DNA of 64,000 nt from positions 3,658,001 to 3,722,000 of the forward strand of contig LS483478.1 of assembly GCA_900478215.1 (NCBI GenBank), written 5' to 3'. The stretch comes from Salmonella enterica subsp. houtenae serovar Houten (GTDB taxonomy: Bacteria; Pseudomonadota; Gammaproteobacteria; Enterobacterales; Enterobacteriaceae). Positions 8,928 through 17,826 of this stretch are shown piece after piece. A program made the position numbers and the translations under genes. A model generated the notes under the pieces. It had not been told where the DNA came from, did not search any database, and saw only the letters and a list, made by a program, of their open reading frames with translations. Position 1 is the first letter of the stretch, and each line of letters starts with the position of its first letter.

Positions 8928-11591
8928 TTACGCCAGACGCGGGTTAACTTTATCTGCATCGATGTTGAATTTGGTAATCGCATCCGCTACCACTTTCTTG
9001 TCGATTTCGCCACGTTTAGCCAGTTCGCCCAACGCTGCGACAACCACATAAGAAGCATCAACTTCGAAGTGGTGACGCAGGTTCTCACGGCTGTCGGAAC
9101 GACCGAAGCCATCCGTACCCAGTACGCGATAGTCGTCAGCAGGTACGTAAGTACGGACCTGCTCGGCGAACAGTTTCATATAGTCAGTAGAAGCAACCGC
9201 AGGGGCGTCGTTCATCACCTGAGCAATGTACGGTACGCGCGGGGTTTCCAGCGGGTGCAGCATGTTCCAGCGTTCACAATCCTGACCATCACGCGCCAGC
9301 TCGGTGAAAGAGGTCACACTGTAGACGTCAGAGCCTACACCGTAGTCTTTCGCCAGAATCTGTGCCGCTTCACGCACGTGACGCAGGATAGAACCGGAGC
9401 CTAAAAGCTGAACTTTACCTTTGCTACCTTCCAGGGTTTCGAGTTTGTAGATACCTTTACGGATACCCTCCTCGGCACCTTCCGGCATCGCTGGCATGTG
9501 GTAGTTTTCGTTCAGCGTGGTGATGTAGTAGTAAACGTTCTCTTGTTTTTCACCGTACATACGTTCCAGACCATCATGCATGATGACCGCAACTTCATAC
9601 GCGTAAGACGGATCGTAAGAGATACAGTTCGGGATAGTCAGCGACTGAATATGGCTGTGGCCATCTTCGTGCTGCAGACCTTCGCCGTTCAGGGTCGTAC
9701 GACCAGAAGTCCCGCCGATCAGGAAGCCGCGAGCCTGCTGGTCGCCTGCCTGCCAGCACAGGTCGCCGATACGCTGGAACCCGAACATGGAGTAGTAGAT
9801 GTAGAACGGGATCATCGGCAGATTGTTGGTGCTGTAAGAGGTCGCCGCAGCCAGCCAGGATGCGCCTGCGCCCAGCTCGTTGATACCTTCCTGCAGAATC
9901 TGGCCTTTCTCGTCTTCTTTGTAGTATGCCACCTGCTCACGGTCCTGCGGCGTATACTGCTGGCCGTTCGGGCTGTAGATACCAATCTGACGGAACAGAC
10001 CTTCCATACCGAAAGTACGCGCTTCGTCGGCGATGATCGGTACCAGACGATCTTTGATCGACTTGTTCTTCAGCATCACGTTCAGGGCACGCACGAAAGC
10101 GATAGTGGTGGAGATCTCTTTGCTTTGCTCTTCCAGCAGCGCGCCAAAGTCTTCCAGAGTCGGCAATTCCAGCTTCTCAGTGAAGTTCGGCTGGCGGCTT
10201 GGCAGGTAGCCGTGCAGCGCCTGACGGCGTTCATGCAAATATTTGTGTTCTTCAGAACCTTCCGGGAAGGTAATGTAAGGCAGTTTTTCGATATCAGCAT
10301 CAGCAACCGGCACGTTGAAACGATCGCGGACGTAACGCACGCCGTCCATGTTCATTTTCTTCACCTGGTGCGCGATGTTTTTACCTTCGGCAGAGTCGCC
10401 CATGCCGTAACCTTTGATGGTATGGGCCAAGATGACGGTGGCTTTGCCTTTGGTTTCCTGCGCTTTTTTCAGTGCAGCGTAGACTTTCTTCGGATCGTGA
10501 CCACCACGGTTCAGCGCCCAGATCTGCTCATCAGTCCAGTCAGCCACCAGCGCGGCGGTTTCGGGGTATTTACCGAAGAAGTGCTCACGCACATAAGCGC
10601 CATCTTTGGATTTGAAGGTCTGGTAGTCGCCATCAACGGTTTCGTTCATCAGCTGGATCAGCTTACCGCTGGTATCTTTACGCAGCAGTTCATCCCAACG
10701 ACCGCCCCACATCACTTTGATCACGTTCCAGCCAGCACCTTCGAAGATGCCTTCCAGCTCATTAACGATTTTGCCGTTACCGGTGACCGGGCCGTCAAGA
10801 CGTTGCAGGTTACAGTTGATGACAAAGACCAGGTTATCCAGTTTTTCACGGGTGGCGATGGTGATAGCGCCTTTGGATTCCGGCTCGTCCATCTCGCCGT
10901 CGCCCAGGAAGGCGTAAACGGTCTGTTTAGAGGTATCTTTCAAGCCGCGGTGTTCCAGATATTTCAGGAACTTCGCCTGATAAATAGCGCCGATTGGGCC
11001 CAGCCCCATCGAAACGGTCGGGAACTGCCAGAATTCCGGCATCAGTTTCGGGTGCGGGTAGGAAGAGAGGCCATTGCCATGCACTTCCTGACGGAAGTTG
11101 TCCATCTGTTCCTGGGTCAGACGGCCTTCCAGGAACGCGCGAGCGTAGATGCCCGGAGAGATGTGGCCCTGGAAGTACACCAGGTCGCCGCCATCCTGTT
11201 CGTTGCGCGCACGGAAGAAATGGTTGAAACAGACATCATAGATCGTGGCGGAAGACTGGAAGGACGCCATGTGGCCGCCCAACTCAAGGTCTTTTTTAGA
11301 CGCGCGCAGCACGGTCATGATGGCGTTCCAGCGGATAGCAGAACGAATGCGACGTTCCAGCTCCAGATTGCCCGGGTATTCCGGTTCGTCTTCAACGGCA
11401 ATAGTGTTGATGTAATTACTGACCCCTGCGCCTGCCGCGACTTTCACGCCGCCTTTGCGAGCTTCAGAAAGCAGTTGGTCAATCAGATACTGAGCGCGCT
11501 CAACACCTTCTTCACGGATGACCGATTCGATCGCCTGTAGCCAGTCGCGAGTTTCGATCGGATCCACGTCATTTGGGAAACGTTCTGACAT
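8928..11591 (-). CDS. aceE: Pyruvate dehydrogenase E1 component
   Basis: Thiamine-diphosphate-dependent E1 of the pyruvate dehydrogenase complex, 887 residues, the homodimeric type found in Gram-negative bacteria. It decarboxylates pyruvate and acetylates the lipoyl groups of AceF. The ThDP motif begins GDGEMDEPES at about residue 230 and ends near VFVINCNLQ. Length and sequence match the enterobacterial enzyme end to end. The Shine-Dalgarno element is the GGGGGTAT-complement just upstream of 11591. It is the second gene of pdhR-aceE-aceF-lpdA, with a gap of 160 bases after pdhR. Confidence 0.98.
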   Translation of the reverse strand: MSERFPNDVDPIETRDWLQAIESVIREEGVERAQYLIDQLLSEARKGGVKVAAGAGVSNYINTIAVEDEPEYPGNLELERRIRSAIRWNAIMTVLRASKKDLELGGHMASFQSSATIYDVCFNHFFRARNEQDGGDLVYFQGHISPGIYARAFLEGRLTQEQMDNFRQEVHGNGLSSYPHPKLMPEFWQFPTVSMGLGPIGAIYQAKFLKYLEHRGLKDTSKQTVYAFLGDGEMDEPESKGAITIATREKLDNLVFVINCNLQRLDGPVTGNGKIVNELEGIFEGAGWNVIKVMWGGRWDELLRKDTSGKLIQLMNETVDGDYQTFKSKDGAYVREHFFGKYPETAALVADWTDEQIWALNRGGHDPKKVYAALKKAQETKGKATVILAHTIKGYGMGDSAEGKNIAHQVKKMNMDGVRYVRDRFNVPVADADIEKLPYITFPEGSEEHKYLHERRQALHGYLPSRQPNFTEKLELPTLEDFGALLEEQSKEISTTIAFVRALNVMLKNKSIKDRLVPIIADEARTFGMEGLFRQIGIYSPNGQQYTPQDREQVAYYKEDEKGQILQEGINELGAGASWLAAATSYSTNNLPMIPFYIYYSMFGFQRIGDLCWQAGDQQARGFLIGGTSGRTTLNGEGLQHEDGHSHIQSLTIPNCISYDPSYAYEVAVIMHDGLERMYGEKQENVYYYITTLNENYHMPAMPEGAEEGIRKGIYKLETLEGSKGKVQLLGSGSILRHVREAAQILAKDYGVGSDVYSVTSFTELARDGQDCERWNMLHPLETPRVPYIAQVMNDAPAVASTDYMKLFAEQVRTYVPADDYRVLGTDGFGRSDSRENLRHHFEVDASYVVVAALGELAKRGEIDKKVVADAITKFNIDADKVNPRLA

Positions 11592-11751
11592 GGGGGTATT
11601 CCTTATCTATCTAATACGTTGAGTTATCTGGAACCTGTCCCATTAAACTTTCGTAAGAAAGCTTAATAAGACAGGTTCTGCGTTTTAGTTGCCGCGCACA
11701 TTTTTGCGCGTTATTCACAACATCTTCTGGTTAACGTTCTGCCAGAAAAAA

Positions 11752-12516
11752 CTAATTCTTGCGCTGCTCCAGACGGCGTAAAGCGCGTTCACGACGGCTC
11801 TCCTCACGGCTTCTGTCCAACATAATCTCTTCGATAAATGCCAGATGCCGATGTGAAGCTTCACGCGCTTCTTCGGGTTTTCCGGCCATAATGGCTTCAA
11901 ATATACGGGTGCGATGCGTACTCACCAGCGGCAGCATCTCCCGACGCGCATACAGCAATTCGAAGTTCTGCCGCACGTTTTGCGCCAGCATCGGCTCCAT
12001 ACACCTTAGCAGATGAAGCAAGACCACGTTGTGCGCCGCTTCGGTGACGGCGATTTGATACTGGAGCACGGCTTCGGACTCGGCATCCAGATCGCCGGAC
12101 TCTTGCGCCAGCTCAATGGCATGATGCAGCTCGCGAATACGGTCTTTATCTTCGTCGGTGCTACGCAGCGCCGCGTAATAAGCCGCAATTCCTTCCAGCG
12201 CATGGCGCGTTTCGAGCAGGTCAAACTGGGATTCAGGGTGATCGGAGAGCAGTTCCACCAGCGGGTCGCTAAAGCTCTGCCACAGGCTACTCTGCACGAA
12301 GGTTCCGCCGCCCTGACGACGAAGCAACAATCCCTTCGCTTCGAGACGTTGAATCGCCTCACGCAAGGAGGGACGGGAGACGTCGAACTGTTTAGCCAGT
12401 TCACGTTCCGGTGGGAGTTTTTCTCCGGGGCGCAATGTCCCCTCAAGGATTAAAAACTCCAGCTGCTGCTCAATCACATCGGAGAGTTTGGGTTGGCGGA
12501 TTTTGCTGTAGGCCAT
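11752..12516 (-). CDS. pdhR: Pyruvate-responsive GntR-family repressor
   Basis: Transcriptional repressor of 254 residues controlling the pyruvate dehydrogenase operon and respiratory genes; pyruvate relieves repression. The N-terminal winged helix of the FadR subfamily is clear (PPERELAKQFDVSRPSLREAI, about residues 36-56), followed by an all-helical FCD effector domain. First gene of the operon, with its own operator at 12549-12565, giving autoregulation. The reading frame is intact and of family length. Confidence 0.97.
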   Translation of the reverse strand: MAYSKIRQPKLSDVIEQQLEFLILEGTLRPGEKLPPERELAKQFDVSRPSLREAIQRLEAKGLLLRRQGGGTFVQSSLWQSFSDPLVELLSDHPESQFDLLETRHALEGIAAYYAALRSTDEDKDRIRELHHAIELAQESGDLDAESEAVLQYQIAVTEAAHNVVLLHLLRCMEPMLAQNVRQNFELLYARREMLPLVSTHRTRIFEAIMAGKPEEAREASHRHLAFIEEIMLDRSREESRRERALRRLEQRKN

Positions 12517-12548
12517 GATTTCCTGTCTTAAGCCATTTGCCCGGAGTC

Positions 12549-12565
12549 AATTGGTCTTACCAATT
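12549..12565. promoter_or_regulatory. PdhR operator
   Basis: Near-perfect 17-base palindrome AATTGGTCTTACCAATT, matching the known PdhR consensus ATTGGTnnnACCAAT, 33 bases upstream of the pdhR start. It accounts for autoregulation of the pdh operon. Confidence 0.9.
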
Positions 12566-12910
12566 TCATGTCTGTGACGCTAAAGTAACAAAGTATTCAC
12601 CTTCTGTCCATACAGGTTTTGATTGAAATCAGTAAAGGAGGCACATTTTAACAATTTTACAGAAATCATGTTTCAAAATTGTAACTATGCACAAATGTTA
12701 AATTTACCTCGAAAGCGGTAGTTTTAACGGAATTGAAACGAAAAAATATTGAATCTGAACCGATTCACCACGAAAGAAAACGCATAAATATTCAATATAT
12801 CGAATAAGCATGGATGAACTGGGAAGGAAGAAACGGTAATATTTACACATTCTTTCTGTTTACACTGTTTATCATCCTCTCAGCGATCTCTACCGTCACC
12901 TCTCGACGCG

Positions 12911-12943
12911 AAAATCATCACTTAACCACAACACGATGATTTT
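12911..12943. terminator. Hairpin between the bacteriocin remnant and pdhR
   Basis: Perfect 9-base inverted repeat AAAATCATC/GATGATTTT around a 15-base loop, 25 bases downstream of the immunity remnant stop. Position and ending T-run suggest a terminator for the bacteriocin-immunity unit. Confidence 0.55.
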
Positions 12944-12967
12944 CCGGTGACAGGTTGCGCCTGGTAT

Positions 12968-13260
12968 TCATTCTGAATCTTTGAACAATGGCAATCCCTG
13001 GGAGCGCCGCCATTCTCTGACAATTTTCAAAATATTTTCAGGTTCACGCGCTTCTACTGATTCAGGGTAAAAGATAAGATCGCCTTGCGCTGGATGTCCG
13101 GTGATTTCAGTAAAATGCTCGGTCAGTCTATCGATATAATCCTCTAATTTATCTCCGTCTAATAATTTATCTTTTCTCGTAGAAGTTCTGAATTCGTCGA
13201 GTAACTCAATAAATTCTTTTCAGTATAATCTTCAATTTTCTCTTTAAAATTAAACATCAT
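12968..13260 (-). pseudogene. Colicin/pyocin DNase immunity protein, frameshifted
   Basis: Immunity protein of the Im2/Im9 type (Colicin_Pyocin family). It begins ATGATG at 13260, the first A overlapping the toxin stop (TAATG) with AGGAGG in front. Reading M-M-F-N-F-K-E-K-I-E-D-Y-T-E-K, the frame then breaks: one base is missing at about 13213-13220, where GAAAAGGAATTT would be expected and GAAAAGAATTT is found. After the shift the family pattern resumes to the end, including EITGHPAQGDLIFYP and IVREWRRSQGLPLFKDSE, then TGA at 12970-12968. Restored, it would be about 97 residues, close to the 85-95 usual in the family. As written, translation stops early, so no functional immunity protein is made. 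Confidence 0.88.
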
Positions 13261-14571
13261 TACCTCCTGTAGTGAATTTCGTCATGTAACCGAGGTGTAA
13301 CAATCCTCATATTATCAATAACATAAACACTACCACCATGCTCGATCGCAGTATCGTGATGTATATGGAATCTTCTCACTATTTCTTTGGGTCCAAAATA
13401 GTAACCATCTTTTGAAGAAAAAGGAGCATGACCACGGCTTAGTTTGTCCTGATTATCCTCAGTAAACTACTCCATTAACACCGGATCCTTACTCACTTCC
13501 AGCCACAGTGCCTCTCTAAAATCATCAAAATTTTTGAACTTCATCCCGCGCAATTTATCGGCAATATGCGCCGGGATAGGCGCGCCGTTACCCTGGTTAG
13601 TCACCGACATGTCCAGCCAGCGTGTTCCCGGCGATAGCTCAACCCCCTTGCCTGTCACCACGCCAGGCTGCTTTCTCGGCTCATCTTTCAGATAGACGTA
13701 GATCGGTTTAATACCCGAATTCGCCGGAAAGACCAGGATGTCGTCGTTAAAATCGGTTACATCGGGAAGCGGGAGTAAATTTATAACGCTGCGTCTCCTC
13801 GTTCCACAGCATGTTCGCCACGCGAACATTTTCATACGGCGTTCCTTCACCGGTATGCACGCCATAAACCTGCGGCCTGCCGTGAATATCATCCCGCCAG
13901 AAAAAACGCCCCCGGGTTGTGGCGGTACTCCCCGCCAGCGCTTTCTGCCGCAATTCTTCTTCATACCAGAATTCGTCACGACCCGGCACGCGGGCGCGAT
14001 CTGATGGGGAATAAACATGCCATTATAGTCAGCAGGAAACGCCAGATAGCTAAATTCGGTATTCGCAATAAGATGCTTACATACGATATATTCATACGTG
14101 ACGGCAATGGATTCTGTATCAAGATTATTAGTGAAGCTTGTGCGAATATCTGTTACTGAAGCACTCCTCAGTTGAATATAATAATAACGTTCCCAGCGCC
14201 CTGGCTTATTTATCCGGTAGAAGTCAATCTCAATATATAACCGTTCATTTTGTGTTATCGCATTGCAAAAAAGAGGTGTGCTTTTGTCTATCAACTTGCA
14301 AAAGCTAATCCTTTGTAGATTAATGCTATTACCCGTACTGGTTAGTGTATTAACTAAGGAAAATACAAAAATTTCATCCTCATGACTAACTTGCCAACGA
14401 TTCCCAACGGACTCGTACGTTCCGCAGCCAGAGGATATATTCCCTTGTTTCTCACCTTTTATTTCAGGTAAAGCAGATCGCTCACGTTATGAAAGTCCCT
14501 TTTGCTACATCCGAATATAAATTAAACACCCCCGCCGACGATGCAAATAAAATAACGCCGTTCTGAATATT
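13260..14571 (-). pseudogene. Pyocin_S / HNH DNase bacteriocin, multiply broken (usp-like)
   Basis: Decayed nuclease bacteriocin. In order on the minus strand: a fragment at 14571-14484, a frameshift near 14484, a frame open from 14486, a one-base loss at about 13988-13994 (the frame returns as VPGRDEFWYEEELR), a compensating shift at about 13766-13774, then VTDFNDDILVFPANSG and the colicin DNase domain with GAPIPAHIADKLRGMKFKNF. An amber TAG at 13469-13467 interrupts it directly after SKDPVLME. The frame continues without further breaks through the HNH motif, FHIHHDTAIEHGG, then DNMRIVTPRLHDEIHYRR, to TAA at 13262-13260. The domain closely resembles colicin E7/E9 DNases. It is A+T-richer than its neighbours. 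The N-terminal delivery region appears lost, as only about 300 bases remain before aroP. Confidence 0.85.
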
Positions 14572-14885
14572 CTATTTATTGGTCTGCTCACTGCTAAAAC
14601 TTATCCGCACATCACGTGCTATTCAAAATAAAGTGAGCAATGCTAAAAAGGTTTACAAGTGCTTTCTTTTTACGCAACCCGTCATCACCCCCGCACAAAG
14701 CAGGTGCATTCGCGGCCATATACCATTATTCTGATCAAGACAAAAGAGTTGCAGTGACATTTTAAAAAACGAATCTGTAAATAAATCAATACAAAAAGCG
14801 GAATTGCAAACTTACACACGCACTACTGCATCGTTCAAAATAGGCGCGTTATGAATAAACAACGCACGATACACGAGGTTTTATA
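14572..14885. promoter_or_regulatory. aroP upstream region
   Basis: This 314-base gap separates the bacteriocin remnant from aroP. It holds a TyrR box at 14776-14793 and should contain the aroP promoters. The minus strand shows no clear continuation of the toxin gene beyond 14571, where an in-frame TAG occurs. No other feature was recognised. Confidence 0.5.
14776..14793. promoter_or_regulatory. TyrR box upstream of aroP
   Basis: TGTAAATAAATCAATACA matches the TyrR consensus TGTAAAN6TTTACA in 10 of 12 fixed positions and lies about 92 bases upstream of the aroP start, where TyrR is known to repress this gene in E. coli. Confidence 0.7.
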
Positions 14886-16256
14886 ATGGACAGTCAGCAG
14901 CACGGCGAGCAGCTCAAGCGCGGCCTGAAAAACCGCCATATTCAGCTTATCGCATTGGGCGGCGCGATAGGAACAGGCTTGTTCCTGGGAAGCGCCTCCG
15001 TTATTCAGTCGGCGGGGCCGGGAATTATCCTGGGCTATGCGATTGCGGGCTTTATTGCCTTTCTGATTATGCGCCAGCTTGGTGAAATGGTCGTCGAAGA
15101 GCCGGTTGCAGGCTCTTTTAGCCACTTCGCCTATAAATACTGGGGCGGCTTTGCCGGATTCGCCTCTGGCTGGAACTACTGGGTACTGTACGTGCTGGTT
15201 GCCATGGCGGAACTGACTGCCGTCGGTAAATATATCCAGTTCTGGTACCCGGAGATCCCAACCTGGGCCTCGGCGGCGCTTTTCTTCGTCGTTATCAACG
15301 CCATTAACCTGACCAACGTCAAAGTGTTCGGCGAGATGGAGTTTTGGTTCGCCATTATTAAAGTGATCGCCGTCATCGCGATGATTCTGTTCGGCGCATG
15401 GTTACTCTTCAGCGATACCGCTGGTCCGCAGGCCACCGTGCGCAACCTGTGGGAACAGGGCGGCTTTCTGCCGCATGGCTGGACCGGGCTAGTGATGATG
15501 ATGGCCATTATTATGTTTTCGTTCGGCGGACTAGAGCTGGTAGGGATCACCGCCGCTGAAGCCGATAACCCGGAACAGAGTATTCCCAAAGCCACCAATC
15601 AGGTTATCTACCGCATCCTGATTTTTTATATCGGCTCGCTGGCGGTTCTGCTTTCGCTGCTGCCATGGACTCGCGTCACCGCCGATACCAGCCCGTTTGT
15701 CCTTATCTTCCATGAGCTGGGCGATACGTTTGTCGCCAATGCGCTGAATATCGTGGTTCTCACCGCCGCGCTATCGGTCTATAACAGCTGCGTCTACTGC
15801 AACAGTCGTATGCTGTTCGGTCTGGCCCAGCAGGGAAATGCGCCGAAAGCGCTATTGTCCGTCGATAAACGCGGCGTGCCGGTCAATACCATACTGGTGT
15901 CGGCGGTCGTCACCGCACTATGTGTGCTGATCAACTACCTGGCGCCGGAATCCGCGTTCGGACTGTTAATGGCGCTGGTGGTCTCCGCGCTGGTCATTAA
16001 CTGGGCGATGATTAGCCTTGCCCATATGAAGTTCCGTCGCGCGAAACAGCAACAGGGCGTGAAAACCCGCTTCCCGGCCCTGTTTTATCCGCTCGGCAAC
16101 GTTCTCTGCCTGCTGTTTATGGCGGCGGTATTGATCATTATGCTGATGACGCCAGGTATGGCGATCTCCGTATGGCTGATTCCGGTATGGCTGCTCATCC
16201 TGGGCGTCGGCTACCTGTGTAAGGAAAAAACGGCAAAAACGGTGAAAGCCCACTGA
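14886..16256 (+). CDS. aroP: Aromatic amino acid permease
   Basis: General permease for phenylalanine, tyrosine and tryptophan in the inner membrane, 456 residues, of the amino acid-polyamine-organocation family with 12 predicted membrane helices. The N-terminus (KRGLKNRHIQLIALGGAIGT, then GLFLGSA) carries the family substrate-binding glycine loop of helix 1. The ribosome binding site is CGAGG before 14886. Monocistronic, with a GC-rich hairpin just after the stop. Repression by TyrR is indicated by the upstream box. It stands at the same position relative to pdhR as in E. coli, with the bacteriocin remnant in between. Confidence 0.97.
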   Translation: MDSQQHGEQLKRGLKNRHIQLIALGGAIGTGLFLGSASVIQSAGPGIILGYAIAGFIAFLIMRQLGEMVVEEPVAGSFSHFAYKYWGGFAGFASGWNYWVLYVLVAMAELTAVGKYIQFWYPEIPTWASAALFFVVINAINLTNVKVFGEMEFWFAIIKVIAVIAMILFGAWLLFSDTAGPQATVRNLWEQGGFLPHGWTGLVMMMAIIMFSFGGLELVGITAAEADNPEQSIPKATNQVIYRILIFYIGSLAVLLSLLPWTRVTADTSPFVLIFHELGDTFVANALNIVVLTAALSVYNSCVYCNSRMLFGLAQQGNAPKALLSVDKRGVPVNTILVSAVVTALCVLINYLAPESAFGLLMALVVSALVINWAMISLAHMKFRRAKQQQGVKTRFPALFYPLGNVLCLLFMAAVLIIMLMTPGMAISVWLIPVWLLILGVGYLCKEKTAKTVKAH

Positions 16257-16275
16257 TCGTAGCGTTACTTTTCCG

Positions 16276-16295
16276 CCCTCCCCGCCCGGGGAGGG
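16276..16295 (+). terminator. Terminator after aroP
   Basis: Perfect 8-base stem CCCTCCCC/GGGGAGGG with a 4-base loop, 20 bases after the aroP stop. The T-run is poor, so efficiency is uncertain. Confidence 0.6.
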
Positions 16296-16419
16296 TGTTA
16301 TCTGCCTCACAGTTTCTCGCGCATAACCATTTTATCCATATCAGCGGCGTGATCCTGCTACGCAAATAAAAGCTCGCAGGCGAATAATTACCGCCATCAT
16401 CTGATGGGGAGACGTCTCA

Positions 16420-17826
16420 ATGGTTAAGGGCAGACTTTCGGTAAGAGAGAAAATCGGGTATGGCATGGGCGACGCCGGATGTAACATTATTTTTGGCGCT
16501 ATCATGCTGTTTGTTAATTATTTTTATACGGATATTTTTGGTCTTGCCCCGGCGTTAGTCGGTGTTTTACTCCTTTCAGTACGCGTTATCGATGCCGTTA
16601 CCGATCCGGTGATGGGCGCGCTTGCCGATCGTACCCAAAGTAAATATGGTCGTTTCCGCCCCTGGCTACTGTGGATTGCATTTCCCTACGCGCTGTTCAG
16701 CATTCTGATGTTCACGACGCCAGACTGGGGCTATAACAGCAAAGTTGTCTATGCCTTCGTCACCTATTTTCTGCTTTCCGTGACCTACACCGCCATCAAT
16801 ATTCCCTATTGCTCACTGGGCGGCGTGATCACCAACGATCCAAAAGAGCGCGTGGCCTGTCAGGCTTATCGCTTCGTGTTAGTCGGCATCGCAACGCTGC
16901 TGCTATCGTTAACGCTATTGCCGATGGTGGACTGGTTTGGCGGCGGCGACAAAGCCAAAGGCTATCAGTTGGCGATGACCGTGCTGGCGATTATCGGCAT
17001 GGGTATGTTTCTGTTCTGCTTTGCCAGCGTCCGCGAACGCGTTCGCCCTGCCGTTCCGACGCACGATGATATGAAGAATGATTTCAAAGATGTGTGGAAA
17101 AACGATCAATGGGTACGCATTCTGCTATTGACCCTATGTAACGTCTGCCCGGGATTTATCCGTATGGCGGCGACCATGTATTACGTCACCTGGGTGATGG
17201 GACAAAGCACCCATTTCGCTACGCTTTTTATTAGCCTTGGCGTGGTCGGTATGATGATCGGCAGTATGCTGGCAAAAGTCTTAACCGATCGCTGGTGTAA
17301 ATTGAAGGTATTCTTCTGGACCAATATCGCGCTGGCGATTTTCTCCTGTGCGTTCTATTTCTTTGATCCGAAAGCCACCGTGATGATTGTGGCGCTCTAC
17401 TTCCTGCTCAATATTCTGCATCAGATCCCTTCCCCATTGCACTGGTCGCTGATGGCGGACGTCGATGATTACGGCGAATGGAAAACCGGCAAACGGATTA
17501 CCGGTATCAGCTTCTCCGGTAATCTGTTCTTCCTGAAACTGGGCCTGGCGATTGCCGGGGCGATGGTCGGCTTTTTGCTCTCCTGGTACGGTTATGACGC
17601 CAGCGCTAAAGCGCAAAGTGCCTCGGCGATGAACGGCATTATGCTGTTGTTTACCGTTATCCCCGGCGTTGGCTATCTAATTACCGCAGGCGTTGTACGT
17701 CTGCTGAAAGTTGACCGTGAACTGATGAAAAAAATCCAGGACGATTTGGAAAAACGTCGCACTAATTACCGCGAATTGAGTGAATTGCAGGCGCTCAAAG
17801 CCGCTGAAAGCGTAAGGAAAGTCTGA
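16420..17826 (+). CDS. GPH-family sugar (glycoside) : cation symporter
   Basis: Inner-membrane transporter of 468 residues with about 12 membrane helices, of the glycoside-pentoside-hexuronide family (relatives: MelB, XylP, YicJ). Family signatures: the N-terminal REKIGYGMGDAGCNIIFGAI and the loop DPVMGALADRTQSKYGRFRPW between helices 2 and 3. The ribosome binding site is GGGGAG. Its stop overlaps the start of the GH43 gene (TGATG), so the pair are translationally coupled: import of a pentose-containing glycoside followed by intracellular hydrolysis. No regulator gene lies alongside. The specific sugar cannot be read from the sequence; an arabinoside or xyloside is the best guess from the partner enzyme. 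Confidence 0.88.
   Translation: MVKGRLSVREKIGYGMGDAGCNIIFGAIMLFVNYFYTDIFGLAPALVGVLLLSVRVIDAVTDPVMGALADRTQSKYGRFRPWLLWIAFPYALFSILMFTTPDWGYNSKVVYAFVTYFLLSVTYTAINIPYCSLGGVITNDPKERVACQAYRFVLVGIATLLLSLTLLPMVDWFGGGDKAKGYQLAMTVLAIIGMGMFLFCFASVRERVRPAVPTHDDMKNDFKDVWKNDQWVRILLLTLCNVCPGFIRMAATMYYVTWVMGQSTHFATLFISLGVVGMMIGSMLAKVLTDRWCKLKVFFWTNIALAIFSCAFYFFDPKATVMIVALYFLLNILHQIPSPLHWSLMADVDDYGEWKTGKRITGISFSGNLFFLKLGLAIAGAMVGFLLSWYGYDASAKAQSASAMNGIMLLFTVIPGVGYLITAGVVRLLKVDRELMKKIQDDLEKRRTNYRELSELQALKAAESVRKV

Larger units (their letters stand above)
12517..12967. other. pdhR upstream region
   Basis: This 451-base gap holds the pdhR promoter and operator plus a long inverted repeat at 12911-12943. Otherwise it is A+T-rich, with no open frame of coding character. 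I looked for further immunity-gene remnants, since the related E. coli locus has several, and saw none. Confidence 0.5.

Noticed and set aside
7234..9051. 605-codon plus-strand open frame
   Set aside because: It is antisense to aceF, and its Phe/Arg/Asp-rich repeats mirror the three lipoyl domains. No ribosome site.
9498..11540. 680-codon plus-strand open frame
   Set aside because: Antisense shadow of aceE, a long and codon-biased gene; no domain can be recognised.
13467..14294. Apparently intact 275-residue hypothetical protein
   Set aside because: Its middle is out of frame with the domain and it ends at a premature amber codon before the HNH motif; it is a piece of a pseudogene.
14640..14700. 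Lipobox-like VMTGC reading on the minus strand, considered as a lysis lipoprotein of the bacteriocin locus
   Set aside because: It stops after a few codons, lies on the upstream side of the toxin rather than after the immunity gene, and lacks a ribosome site.
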